Shown here: positions 32,737 through 41,156 of the stretch, piece by piece
Numbering within the stretch: position 1 is the first letter of the stretch
Layout: each line of letters starts with the position of its first letter
Assembly (NCBI GenBank): GCA_947595925.1
Contig: CANQEV010000018.1
Coordinates: 1 to 53,634, forward strand
DNA length: 53,634 nucleotides
Direction: 5' to 3'
DNA from: an uncultured Acetatifactor sp.
GTDB taxonomy: Bacteria > Bacillota > Clostridia > Lachnospirales > Lachnospiraceae
Translations under genes and position numbers: made by a program
Notes under the pieces: model-generated
Databases searched by the model: none
What the model was told of the DNA's origin: nothing
Seen by the model: only the letters and a program-made list of their open reading frames with translations

Positions 32737-34105
32737 CCGGCAGCCCTCCATACTTCTGTAAGATCAAAAACTGTCTCATATATTCGCACTCCTTCTTGTC
32801 TTTTATCCGCGCCATGACATATTCCAGATCTTCCTGCGGCACAAATCCCTTCCGCAGCAGGTCCGTGAAAAAATCTTTCATTACATTGGCATGCTGCAGA
32901 ATGACCGCTGTCAGATACCTTCTTCTGTCAATGGCAGTAAGCGTATCCGGATACTCGATATTGCTCACACAACGAAGCAGGCTCATGATCCGCATCTTAT
33001 CCGATTTCCCCCGAAGTCCGCCCCACAGACTGCCAATTTGATAGGAAGGCTTTACCAAACCCAAAAACGACAGCAGGGTATCGCCGCCGTGCAGGATCGC
33101 CCGCAAGTGCATACGCTTTCTCAGTTTCCTTAACGCCAGCTCATAAAGGATTTCCATCGGACAATTTTCTTCCTCTTCCGCCCGAAGTTTATTCATCAGA
33201 ACTTCAAAATACTTCTCTTCAAAGGGCAGTACGTTCGTCATTTTCCAGATAGACTTTTCTTCGTCGGGAAAAACTTCGATCATCTTCCTCAGCTTAAAAA
33301 TGCAGCATATCAACAGCGCATATAGATTTATGTGCGTATCTCCTCTTTTTTCTAACTTACTTACTGTTTTCGACAATTCCCGAACGTCTACCTTAATCTT
33401 TCTTTTTTCCAATCCTGCAAAAGACATAAAGTCGACCTTTCCAAAGCACTCTTGGACCCCATTATTTTCCAGCAGGGCGTTTGCGCAGTCGTCCGAGGGA
33501 AACACCGTCAGCATAAAGTTCAGGGTTGCCAGGTCCCGGGCATATAAGCTGCTCTGTCCAAAAAGCTTCGGGTATTTCCTGACGTCCGAGGCAAAATTTT
33601 CCCTTACCCCTTTATCATCAAAGGCTGCGACCTGTTTCAGCGACCAATCGTATAAATCGTCGCCTTCCGCTTCCAGTCTGCCCAGTATCTTATCCCGAAG
33701 TTCCTCCGGGATCTTATGATCCGGCGAATAGAGCAAAGCTTCCAAAGACAGTGCATGATTGCGATAGGTCATAATGCCTATGCTGTGAAGCGATAAGACC
33801 TCTATCGCATCCACCAGTTTTTCCGCCGCGTCGTATTCCTCCAACAGGAGCGCCAGCAGAATCGGGCCTGCCTCGACAACCATAAGATTCGGTGCATTAA
33901 ATTGCATGGCGCCGAACCCGTCGTCATGGATCGGAAACCGGCTCGTCTTATCGTCCAAAAAGTTGCTCTCACTTGGGCTTGCACATTCCACGCAGACCTC
34001 TTCCACAGGATTTTTCAACGCTCTCGTTCTTAAATATATCCTTGCTTTCTCTAATCCCCGGATCTTTCTCAGTTTCCTGGGTTCCTCATCAAATACCGCA
34101 TCCAT
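32723..34105 (-). CDS. Ankyrin-like paralogue A of the ClpP/MoxR/VWA operon
   Basis: Encodes 460 residues of a family I do not recognise. It is clearly paralogous to the next gene upstream (34185-35687). Shared segments include KIRGLEKARIYLRTRALKNP, LLLEEYDAAEKLVDAIEVLSL, IPEELRDKILGRLEAEGD, ILHGGDTLLSFLGL, DRRRYLTAVILQHANVMKDF and CEYMRQFLILQKYGGLP. The LLALLLEEYDAAEKLVDA segment resembles an ankyrin helix pair, and the rest is helical, so a repeat scaffold for protein binding is the best guess. There is no catalytic motif, signal peptide or membrane segment. AGGAGGG lies 7 bases before the ATG. The stop overlaps the start of the VWA gene. Possible role: substrate adaptor (inference). Confidence 0.75.
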   Translation of the reverse strand: MDAVFDEEPRKLRKIRGLEKARIYLRTRALKNPVEEVCVECASPSESNFLDDKTSRFPIHDDGFGAMQFNAPNLMVVEAGPILLALLLEEYDAAEKLVDAIEVLSLHSIGIMTYRNHALSLEALLYSPDHKIPEELRDKILGRLEAEGDDLYDWSLKQVAAFDDKGVRENFASDVRKYPKLFGQSSLYARDLATLNFMLTVFPSDDCANALLENNGVQECFGKVDFMSFAGLEKRKIKVDVRELSKTVSKLEKRGDTHINLYALLICCIFKLRKMIEVFPDEEKSIWKMTNVLPFEEKYFEVLMNKLRAEEEENCPMEILYELALRKLRKRMHLRAILHGGDTLLSFLGLVKPSYQIGSLWGGLRGKSDKMRIMSLLRCVSNIEYPDTLTAIDRRRYLTAVILQHANVMKDFFTDLLRKGFVPQEDLEYVMARIKDKKECEYMRQFLILQKYGGLPDDVN

Positions 34106-34129
34106 ATCTTTTCCCTCCTGCTCGTATTC

Positions 34130-34187
34130 CTAAGCTTTTCCCGCCCCCGCCAGGCGCTTCCCTACTTCGCTGCCTCGCAGGCGCTCA
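34130..34187 (-). pseudogene. Fossil of the clpP 3' end between the two paralogues
   Basis: On the minus strand this 58-bp stretch aligns with the end of the clpP gene at 35708-35768. GAGCGCCTGCGAGGC is identical; the following bases diverge but keep the spacing up to GGAAAAGCTTAG against GGAAAAGGCGTAG. Translated in the clpP frame it reads LSACEAAK then a stop, against MSACEAVEYGIVDG in ClpP. The bases from there to each paralogue's start also match (CGTATTCC/CGTATGCC and CATATCTTT). The unit duplicated was therefore the clpP end plus paralogue. Confidence 0.8.
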
Positions 34188-35687
34188 GCCTTTTTTCCCG
34201 CCCGACGGCTTTTTTCTGTCTTTCTTCGGCAGTACTCCAAACTTCTGCAAGATCAGAAACGGCTTCATATATTCGCACTCTTTCTTAACTTTTATCCGTA
34301 CCATGACATAATCCAGATCCTCCTTTGGCACAAATCCCTTCCGCAGCAGATCCACAAAAAAATCTTTCAAATCATTGGCATGCTGCAGAATGACCGCTGT
34401 CAGATACCTTCTCCTGTCGCCGGGAATAAGCGTATCCGGATACTCGATATCGCTCACATAATAAAGCAGTTTCATGATCCGCATTTTGTTGTCCCCTTCC
34501 ACTATGGAGTCGTCCCTTACCCATAGACTGTCGCCGCCGCAACGCTCTGCCAGACCCAAAAGTGACATCAGGGTATCTCCGCCGTGTAAGGCCGCCTGCA
34601 AAGGCATACGCTTTCCCAGTTTCCTTAATGCCAGCTCATAAAGGACTTCGAGCCGATAATCATCGTCCAAACTCCGATGATGCGCCATTTTCTCAAAATC
34701 CTTCTCTTCAAAAGGCAGAGCGTCCATCATTTTCCAAACTTTATTTTCTTCTCTTCTGAAAACCTGAGTCTCCATAATTCCATCGGCATAGAAACAGAAG
34801 GCTCCCAGCCGCAGTTGAGAAATGGCACATATCAGCAGCCACCAAAGATCTGCCTGCATATTTTTTCTGTTTTTTAACTTTTCTACTATTTGTCCTAATG
34901 CCAGGATCTCCGTCCTTATACTTTTTATATTCCACCTATGTGCCGCAAAAAGAAGTTCTGTGTTCTCATGATCTTCCATAAGTCCGTTTACGCGGTCGTC
35001 CGAGGAAAACAAAGTCAGCATAAAGTTCAGATCTGCAAGGGAATTTGTTCGTATATGGCAGTCTCGTTCAAAAAGTTTAGGATACTTTCTGACATCCGAG
35101 GCAAGCATTTCTCTTACATATGCATTCTCAAAATCCTTGATCCACCTAAGTGACCAGTGATATAAGCCGTCTCCTTCCGTTTCCAGTCTGCCCAGTATCT
35201 TATCACGGAGTTTCTCCGGGATTGCAAGATACGGCGAATAGAGTAAACCTTCCCAGGTCAATTTATAAAAGCCGGATATCAAACCGCCCAGGCCGTGAAG
35301 CGATACGACGTCTAATGCATCCACCAGTTTTTCTGCCGCATCATATTCTTTCAACAGGATTGCCAACATGATCGGACTTATCACGATACCCTTGCGATAC
35401 GTCTCATAAAATTCCTCGGAGTTATAACAATGGTACCGGATGTCAATCTCATAAAATTCCTCGGAGTTATAACAATGGTACCGGATGTCAAAGTCCAAAA
35501 GTTCATATATCTCCTGAACGACAGAGTCTATTGCGTTCCCCTGTCCAAATACATCTTCATCTCCAAATTCAATGTGGATCCTTTTCGTGGGGTTTTCCAA
35601 TGCTGACGTTTTTAAGTATGTCCTTGCGTTTTCCAATCCCCTGATCTTTTTCGGCCTGGTTTTCCTCTTTTTGAATGTCGCCCCCAT
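34185..35687 (-). CDS. Ankyrin-like paralogue B of the ClpP/MoxR/VWA operon
   Basis: Encodes 500 residues, paralogous along its whole length to the 460-residue product downstream. Shared blocks include KIRGLENARTYLKTSALENP, ILLKEYDAAEKLVDALDVVSL, ALHGGDTLMSLLGLAERC and ADLLRKGFVPKEDLDYVMVR-like segments. Near residue 70 it carries a perfect 15-residue tandem duplication (DIRYHCYNSEEFYE twice). The C-terminus is basic (KKDRKKPSGGKKG), unlike paralogue A. No enzymatic motif is visible and I do not recognise the family. An ankyrin-like helix pair suggests protein binding. It starts 20 bases after clpP with AGGGGA 9 bases before the ATG, so it is coupled to clpP. Confidence 0.75.
   Translation of the reverse strand: MGATFKKRKTRPKKIRGLENARTYLKTSALENPTKRIHIEFGDEDVFGQGNAIDSVVQEIYELLDFDIRYHCYNSEEFYEIDIRYHCYNSEEFYETYRKGIVISPIMLAILLKEYDAAEKLVDALDVVSLHGLGGLISGFYKLTWEGLLYSPYLAIPEKLRDKILGRLETEGDGLYHWSLRWIKDFENAYVREMLASDVRKYPKLFERDCHIRTNSLADLNFMLTLFSSDDRVNGLMEDHENTELLFAAHRWNIKSIRTEILALGQIVEKLKNRKNMQADLWWLLICAISQLRLGAFCFYADGIMETQVFRREENKVWKMMDALPFEEKDFEKMAHHRSLDDDYRLEVLYELALRKLGKRMPLQAALHGGDTLMSLLGLAERCGGDSLWVRDDSIVEGDNKMRIMKLLYYVSDIEYPDTLIPGDRRRYLTAVILQHANDLKDFFVDLLRKGFVPKEDLDYVMVRIKVKKECEYMKPFLILQKFGVLPKKDRKKPSGGKKG
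35402..35491. repeat. Exact 45-bp tandem duplication inside paralogue B
   Basis: The 45-bp unit beginning TCTCATAAAATTCCTCGG occurs at 35402-35446 and again at 35447-35491 with no difference. It keeps the reading frame and adds 15 residues. Perfect identity means a very recent event. Confidence 0.95.
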
Positions 35688-35707
35688 ATCTTTATCCCCT
35701 CGTATGC

Positions 35708-36274
35708 CTACGCCTTTTCCAGCACCCCGTCGACAATTCCATACTCCACCGCCTCGCAGGCGCTCATCCAGTGGTCCCGCTCCGTGTCTTTTTTCACTTC
35801 CTCGATGTCCTTGTTACAGTTTTTGGCAAGCACGCTGTTTATGACCTTCCGGGTATTGCGTATGTGCTCCGCGGCGATCTCAAGCTCCGTCGCCTGTCCC
35901 TGCATTCCGCCGGAAGGCTGATGGATCATTACCTCCGCGTGGGGGAGGATCATCCTTTTTCCCTTGGTTCCGCCGGACAGAATGACCGCTCCCATGCTGG
36001 CCGCATGTCCCACGCATACGGTCGCCACATCGGCGTTGACATACTGCATGGTGTCGTAGATCGCCAGGCCGGCCGAAACAGATCCGCCGGGACTGTTGAT
36101 ATAGATCTGGATGTCTTCCGTGGATTCCGAGGATAAATGCAGGAGCTGTGCCATGATCGATGCAGCCATTTCATCATTCACCTCGCCGACTAAATGGATC
36201 ACTCTGTTTTCCAGATTTTTTGAAAAGATATCGTTGCCTTTCCTCTCATCATAAATAATAGGGTTAATTACCAT
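35708..36274 (-). CDS. clpP: Accessory ClpP-type serine protease
   Basis: Encodes 188 residues with the complete ClpP triad in family context: Ser93 (GHAASMGAVILSGG), His118 (AEVMIHQPSGGMQGQ) and Asp167 (DTERDHWMSACEA). INSPGGSVSAGLAIYDTM is also typical. ClpP forms two heptameric rings and degrades proteins fed by an AAA+ unfoldase. This copy heads an operon with two other AAA+ ATPases and no clpX or trigger factor gene, so it is probably a second, dedicated ClpP. The ATG at 36274 follows AAAGGAGGA at 8 bases; a longer reading would add 79 hydrophobic and unconserved residues. There is no propeptide like that of some ClpP. Confidence 0.9.
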   Translation of the reverse strand: MVINPIIYDERKGNDIFSKNLENRVIHLVGEVNDEMAASIMAQLLHLSSESTEDIQIYINSPGGSVSAGLAIYDTMQYVNADVATVCVGHAASMGAVILSGGTKGKRMILPHAEVMIHQPSGGMQGQATELEIAAEHIRNTRKVINSVLAKNCNKDIEEVKKDTERDHWMSACEAVEYGIVDGVLEKA

Positions 36275-36428
36275 TGCTTTTTCCTCCTTTTCTCTCGATG
36301 TCCTCATCCTAACAGGAAAAACAGGAAAATACCCGACAGATTTGTCCGGTTTCGCTATTTTTTCATTTTCATTTTCCTGCGTAAATGATATAATAAGGAA
36401 AAAGGCGGCGAGAAAGGCGGGAAATCCC
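36275..36428. promoter_or_regulatory. Divergent control region between clpP and the WYL regulator
   Basis: 154 bp between divergent genes. A TATAAT at 36389-36394 is in place for the plus-strand WYL gene, with only a weak -35 (TTTTCA at 36366-36371). A plus-strand A/T-rich run and GGAAAA-type repeats surround it. The clpP promoter must also lie here but could not be fixed. The WYL protein is the likely regulator of both. Confidence 0.45.
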
Positions 36429-37727
36429 ATGAGTAAAGAGAATATTTCAAATCCGGCATCAGATTCTGAATTACATAATCTCCTCAAGCAGCACGAATCC
36501 TCACTCATCATTTATCTTTTAAAAAGACTGACCAGCCCTGAGAATCCGATTTCCGCTCCGGAACTGGCGGGGAAGCTTAATGAGCTGATCTCCGGCGCAG
36601 ACACGACCGGCAGTGAAGCCCATCCGGAATATTTTAATGAGAAAACTACCCGGCGCAAACTCGACCAACTGATCATCCCAAACAAAAACAACATCCGACA
36701 TTTGCTGAATCATATTTTAACAGTCTCTGCGGGGGGATTGATCAAAAGTGCACTTACTTCAGGGAAAGGTCAAAACAGATATTATTTTGAACCGTTGCTC
36801 ACTGCTAGCGACCTGAACCTTATATGCGGAAGCCTTCGAAGCTGCCGGTATCTATCAGAGAGCGAAAAAAATTTCCTGATCTCACAATTGCGTTTTATAT
36901 ATCCGGAACCTGACTGCGGCGAGGAGAAAGACATTTTGGAAGGCGGCGGCTGGATCTCTGCGGAAGAGGCACAGTTTAAGCGCCCGTCGTCTTCCTCTTC
37001 GAGTTTTCCCGGAAAGAATCCTGCTTTTCTGAAAAATACGCAGATCCTGTCTGAGGCCATCGAAAAAAAGATTCAGATTGAGCTGAAATACGGCATTTTT
37101 GATATTTCCGCATCCGAAAAAGTCGATTTTCATGCCAGAAATGCAGACCACCCCTACATTCTGAATCCTTTTGCGCTTCTATGGAACGACGGCGAATATT
37201 ACCTGATCGCAACTTCAGATTCCAATCCGACCCCCTGGCATTATCGGGTAGACAGGATCATTGACGTAAAAATCCATCGGGACCAGCAAACCTATGAGGA
37301 AGTGAAACGCGGAGAAATACCGGAAAGCTTAAAACCGTTTTATGAGAGAGATAAAGAGAGCGGGGATCTGATCTTTAATGAGATCAAGTATACCAACACC
37401 TATCCCAGTATGGCAATCTATAAATCCAGAAATCTGACGAACTGCACATTTGAATGTACCAACTGGTCGCTTCAGATCCTGGTCGATAATTTTGGCCCGG
37501 ATCTTATGATCAAAAAGTCAGATCTGCCGCACGATCCATCCGAAGTGGACTATGTTGGCAGGCGACAGACATTTCTGCTCGCCACGGTCAAGCAGGTCCA
37601 ATACGACAACGCCAAACGCTTTGCCATAAACAATTGTCAGTATCTCACACTCGTCTCCCCGCCTAAAATGGTCGACGAGGTATATGAGGTCCTGATGCAG
37701 TCCGCCCAAAAGCTCAAACAAAAATAA
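36429..37727 (+). CDS. WYL-domain transcriptional regulator
   Basis: Encodes 432 residues. The N-terminal 130 residues contain helical segments suitable for a winged helix (HLLNHILTVSAGGLIKSAL region). The central WYL domain spans about 215-310: LSEAIEKKIQIELKYGIFD, then HPYILNPFALLWNDGEYYLI and WHYRVDRIIDVKIH, and the C-terminal extension (about 340-430) matches WCX. WYL proteins often bind nucleic acids or nucleotides and control defence or DNA-damage genes. This one is divergent from the clpP operon and convergent with the AddA-like gene, which places it as the switch of the island (inference). The ATG at 36429 has AAAGGCGGG upstream; the first conserved residues follow it. Confidence 0.85.
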   Translation: MSKENISNPASDSELHNLLKQHESSLIIYLLKRLTSPENPISAPELAGKLNELISGADTTGSEAHPEYFNEKTTRRKLDQLIIPNKNNIRHLLNHILTVSAGGLIKSALTSGKGQNRYYFEPLLTASDLNLICGSLRSCRYLSESEKNFLISQLRFIYPEPDCGEEKDILEGGGWISAEEAQFKRPSSSSSSFPGKNPAFLKNTQILSEAIEKKIQIELKYGIFDISASEKVDFHARNADHPYILNPFALLWNDGEYYLIATSDSNPTPWHYRVDRIIDVKIHRDQQTYEEVKRGEIPESLKPFYERDKESGDLIFNEIKYTNTYPSMAIYKSRNLTNCTFECTNWSLQILVDNFGPDLMIKKSDLPHDPSEVDYVGRRQTFLLATVKQVQYDNAKRFAINNCQYLTLVSPPKMVDEVYEVLMQSAQKLKQK

Positions 37728-37747
37728 GCCCTGTCACGGGCTTATTT
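37722..37747. terminator. Bidirectional terminator shared by the WYL and AddA-like genes
   Basis: A perfect 10-bp stem (AAATAAGCCC at 37722-37731 and GGGCTTATTT at 37738-37747) with loop TGTCAC has A/T-rich flanks on both sides. It includes the TAA of the WYL gene (37725-37727) in its left arm and the TGA of the AddA-like gene (37734-37736) in its loop. Confidence 0.9.
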
Positions 37748-40700
37748 CTGTCTGTATTTCTGTCTCTTTGCATTGATAGGTGTTATCTTCTTTCTGAGTG
37801 AACCAGATGAGCCTGGCCTTGATCTTTTCCCGTGGCACCAGGAACAATGTTTCAACGGCGTCCTTGTACGCCTCGATCTGTGGACCATACTTTTTCCTGA
37901 GGCCGCTCACGAAACTCTCCTCTGACTCATAACCCTCATCCGAATCCGACTTGTAATCAATGATCAGGTATTCTCCATTGGTCATTTTCAGCACCAGATC
38001 CGCAAAGCCATGATTCCATACCGTTTTGCCGTCTGTTTTGTCAAAATAGGAAAACGGCAGTTCCTGATAGCACTCCTCGAGCTGCGCCCCGGTTTGGAGC
38101 TGTTTCCACCATGCGCTTAACTCCTTTATCATTCCGCTCAGGGCCTCTTCATAGTCTGCAGCCTGTTCCGCCGGAATATCGCTGCTATTTTCCTGAATTG
38201 CCTGGACATAACAGCTCCTGACCAACGCCTCGTCATTGCAGGGCGAGGAGTCCTTGCCTGTATGAAGGCATCTTCCTATCAGCAGTTCAAAGGCTCTGTG
38301 CATGGTCGTTCCAAATACCGCGCCCACAGGTCTGGAATGTTGTCCCGGCGTCCAATCTTCCTTTTTCTTTCCTCCCGCGCTCCTCTCCAGATCGCTTGGA
38401 CTTACGGACTCGTAAAGAGCCCCGCTTAAATCCGCCCTTACGCAACGGGCGGAAACGACATGGCTCTCCTCCGATGCAGCAGCCGGCGGCATTTGGGGCG
38501 GAAACTTCTTCCAGTCGATCATATCCACGATCGACTTTGCGTTCTCTGTCGTATATCCTTCCCCAAAGAGGACTTTCTTTTTCGCAGATTCATAGGTGTC
38601 CATAAAAATGCAGGCACACTTCGCCCTGGTTACCGCAACGTATTCCAGGCGGATCGTTTCGGCCTTGTCGCTTTCCTCCGCTTCCTTCTCCACTCCCTTT
38701 GCGTGATCATAAGCGCACCATACAATGTTACCGTTTACCCGTACAGACGGATAGTAAGCGTCTGCCGAGCGATGCTCGTCCTTTTGATAGTTCATGCTTT
38801 CAACGCGATTGGCCCAAATGACGATATTCCCTTCCAGACCCTTGGCCTTATGAAGGTTCATAAATCTTACCGCGTCGATGTCCTCTTCCAGGACAAGCTC
38901 ATGCTCGATACTGCTGTCCAAGTATTCGCTCAGCGCTTTCTTGATCTCATGGGAGCTCCCGTTTGTGGAACTCACGATATTCCCGATCATCTGCGCTATG
39001 CGCGCCTGTACCTTTCGCCGCATGCCCTCGTCGCAGTCCGAATCCTTCGGTATCAGCAGCTTCCAATTTGCCTCCAGGAAATAGAGAAGCCCCACAGGCG
39101 ACAGGGCCCCTGCCTTTTCCGCCAGTTCCTTTAACGTCTGCTCTGCCGACTCCATCTCCATTCCCAAAGCGACAAGGGATTCCCTCGCAGCTGCAGAGTT
39201 TCGTTTGTCGTAGCGGCAGGCCAGATATTGATAGATCCTGCAAAAGGCTTTCATATACCACTCTGTGCCCACGGCAAACTTCATATCCAGCGATAACGGG
39301 ATACCGCATTGTCTGAACTGTTCCACATAATACGACGCATTTTTCGTCCACATGCAGAGGAGCAGGATATCGGAGTATCTGATCCGCCTTTTTCTCCCAT
39401 CCTCGACCAGGTAATACTCGTTATTCACCAGGTCCCAGATCAGCTTTGCAACAATCCACGCATCCTGATTATCGACTTCACTTTTCTCCTGCCTGTCGGT
39501 AAGGGAAGTTAGATAATAAACTCCATCCAACGTTTTATCGTCGACAAGTTCGCTCGGAACAAATTTATTTGCCTTCATCGGAACATAGGCCTGTCCCGGC
39601 GTGATAGCCTTATTCTGAAACTGGACATTCACCCAGTCAACAATGCTGCTGTTGGATCGATAATTATCCTGAAGCTCTATTATGTCGGCATTTTCCAGGC
39701 CCTCAAAATAGCTCTTCGTCCTAAAATACACCTCCGGCTCAGCTCCCCGGAACCTGTATATCGACTGCTTCGGGTCTCCCACGATAAACAGGGCCCCGTC
39801 GCGCAGAGTTCCCTGCTGATCCGGATCCTCCGCCAGCAGACGGATAAACGCCTCCTGAACATGATCCGTATCCTGATACTCATCCACATAAATACACTTA
39901 AATTTCCCGCTGAAATATCTCCGGGATTCCCTCGATTGCTCAAGCAGCTTCTTGGTATTTCGGATCAATATATCATTGGTCAGGACTTCCGGCCCTATAT
40001 AATTATAGAAATATGCCCTCGCCTTTTTCGCATATTCGATATAATTACTATAAAAGGAATTCTCTTTTCTCCCCAGCAGTTCCTCCAGATCACCGCGCTT
40101 CCGATTCAAAAAGTCGTTGATTCCTTTTAATATATTTTCAGCGTTCTGAACTTTTGTTTTCGGATCCGGCTTATTTTTCATTGCGTCTGCATCTGAAACT
40201 AGATCTTTTGTCTTCTCTTCTTGAGATTTAGCCAAATCCTTAAAATACTGCTGTGTGGGTGACCTTAATATCTTTTCACTTTCACCAATTTCAAGCGCTA
40301 TTTTAACTATGCTCCCGTTGTCATTTTCCCCTATTGCATCAAGAATGATCTCGCCTTTTTTCAACAATCTGTCTTTTATTTGATCAAGGCCGGTATACTG
40401 GCTTTCGTACGCTTCACCGGCGAGCCTTAATATTTCTTTTATAAACTCCTGCACAAAGTCTGACGCCTCTTTATCCCACTGCTCCGTTTCTATTGGCGGC
40501 AGGCCCATCTTTATCCGGCCGATCTGTTCATCGTCTATGCCGATCAGCCGATCCGTAAGATCTTCCAGCGCATCGACCGCTTTTTTTCTATCTACGTCTT
40601 TCCTCAAAAGAAGATCCCAGTCCGGCTCCTTTAAGCCTTCGGCCCACCTTACAAAACTTTCCTTCTTTAGCCTTTCATAATCCCCGGCCTTTATGAGATC

Positions 40701-41081
40701 GATATCCATGGGCATTCCGACATCCAGGCTTCTCTCCTTCAAAATACGGTTACAAAAGCTATGGATCGTAGAGATCTGCATCCTGTCGATATTCTCGACA
40801 GCGCGCCGAAGGTTTTCCACCTGTTCCTTCGGGAGATCCGTTTTCCTTTCCTCTTCCAAAGCCGCGTTGATAATGCGCGATCTCAACTCCTGGGTCGCGG
40901 CATTGGTAAAGGTGATCACCGCGATCTCCTCCGGCCTCATCCCGGATTTGAGCTGATTGATGATGCGATCCTTAATAAGCGTCGTCTTACCCGCGCCAGC
41001 ACCTGCCTCCACGAACATGTTCCGATTCACCTGGGAGACGATCCTATTTCTCTTTTCCTTTTCATCACACTGTATTTTCAT
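37734..41081 (-). CDS. AddA/RecB-like UvrD-family helicase with C-terminal nuclease domain
   Basis: Encodes 1115 residues. Helicase motifs in order are Walker A EAGAGAGKTTLIKDRI near residue 30, VITFTNAATQELRSRI, STIHSFC, VDEYQDTDHVQE, FIVGDPKQSIYRFRGAEPEV, LQDNYRSNSSIVDWV, RFMNLHKAKGLEGNIVIWA and EYVAVTRAKCACIF. A C-terminal PD-(D/E)XK domain follows with GFADLVLKMTNGEYLIIDYKSDSDEG. It should unwind and degrade double-stranded ends. It is close to AddA but shorter than the usual 1200 or so, and is paired with a divergent AddB-like gene in an accessory island, so it may be a specialised second AddAB. The ATG at 41081 follows GGAGACCAGAG. Confidence 0.87.
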   Translation of the reverse strand: MKIQCDEKEKRNRIVSQVNRNMFVEAGAGAGKTTLIKDRIINQLKSGMRPEEIAVITFTNAATQELRSRIINAALEEERKTDLPKEQVENLRRAVENIDRMQISTIHSFCNRILKERSLDVGMPMDIDLIKAGDYERLKKESFVRWAEGLKEPDWDLLLRKDVDRKKAVDALEDLTDRLIGIDDEQIGRIKMGLPPIETEQWDKEASDFVQEFIKEILRLAGEAYESQYTGLDQIKDRLLKKGEIILDAIGENDNGSIVKIALEIGESEKILRSPTQQYFKDLAKSQEEKTKDLVSDADAMKNKPDPKTKVQNAENILKGINDFLNRKRGDLEELLGRKENSFYSNYIEYAKKARAYFYNYIGPEVLTNDILIRNTKKLLEQSRESRRYFSGKFKCIYVDEYQDTDHVQEAFIRLLAEDPDQQGTLRDGALFIVGDPKQSIYRFRGAEPEVYFRTKSYFEGLENADIIELQDNYRSNSSIVDWVNVQFQNKAITPGQAYVPMKANKFVPSELVDDKTLDGVYYLTSLTDRQEKSEVDNQDAWIVAKLIWDLVNNEYYLVEDGRKRRIRYSDILLLCMWTKNASYYVEQFRQCGIPLSLDMKFAVGTEWYMKAFCRIYQYLACRYDKRNSAAARESLVALGMEMESAEQTLKELAEKAGALSPVGLLYFLEANWKLLIPKDSDCDEGMRRKVQARIAQMIGNIVSSTNGSSHEIKKALSEYLDSSIEHELVLEEDIDAVRFMNLHKAKGLEGNIVIWANRVESMNYQKDEHRSADAYYPSVRVNGNIVWCAYDHAKGVEKEAEESDKAETIRLEYVAVTRAKCACIFMDTYESAKKKVLFGEGYTTENAKSIVDMIDWKKFPPQMPPAAASEESHVVSARCVRADLSGALYESVSPSDLERSAGGKKKEDWTPGQHSRPVGAVFGTTMHRAFELLIGRCLHTGKDSSPCNDEALVRSCYVQAIQENSSDIPAEQAADYEEALSGMIKELSAWWKQLQTGAQLEECYQELPFSYFDKTDGKTVWNHGFADLVLKMTNGEYLIIDYKSDSDEGYESEESFVSGLRKKYGPQIEAYKDAVETLFLVPREKIKARLIWFTQKEDNTYQCKETEIQTEISP

Positions 41082-41156
41082 CTCTGGTCTCCATTCCGCC
41101 ATCTTCGTCTGACGACAAAAATCATCATGAAAGATCTGTTTGCTTCATACTATCGC

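Noticed and set aside
34185..35687. Assigning the ankyrin-like paralogues to a known enzyme family
   Set aside because: No catalytic motif or clear family signature is visible; only a weak ankyrin-type helix pair supports a repeat fold.
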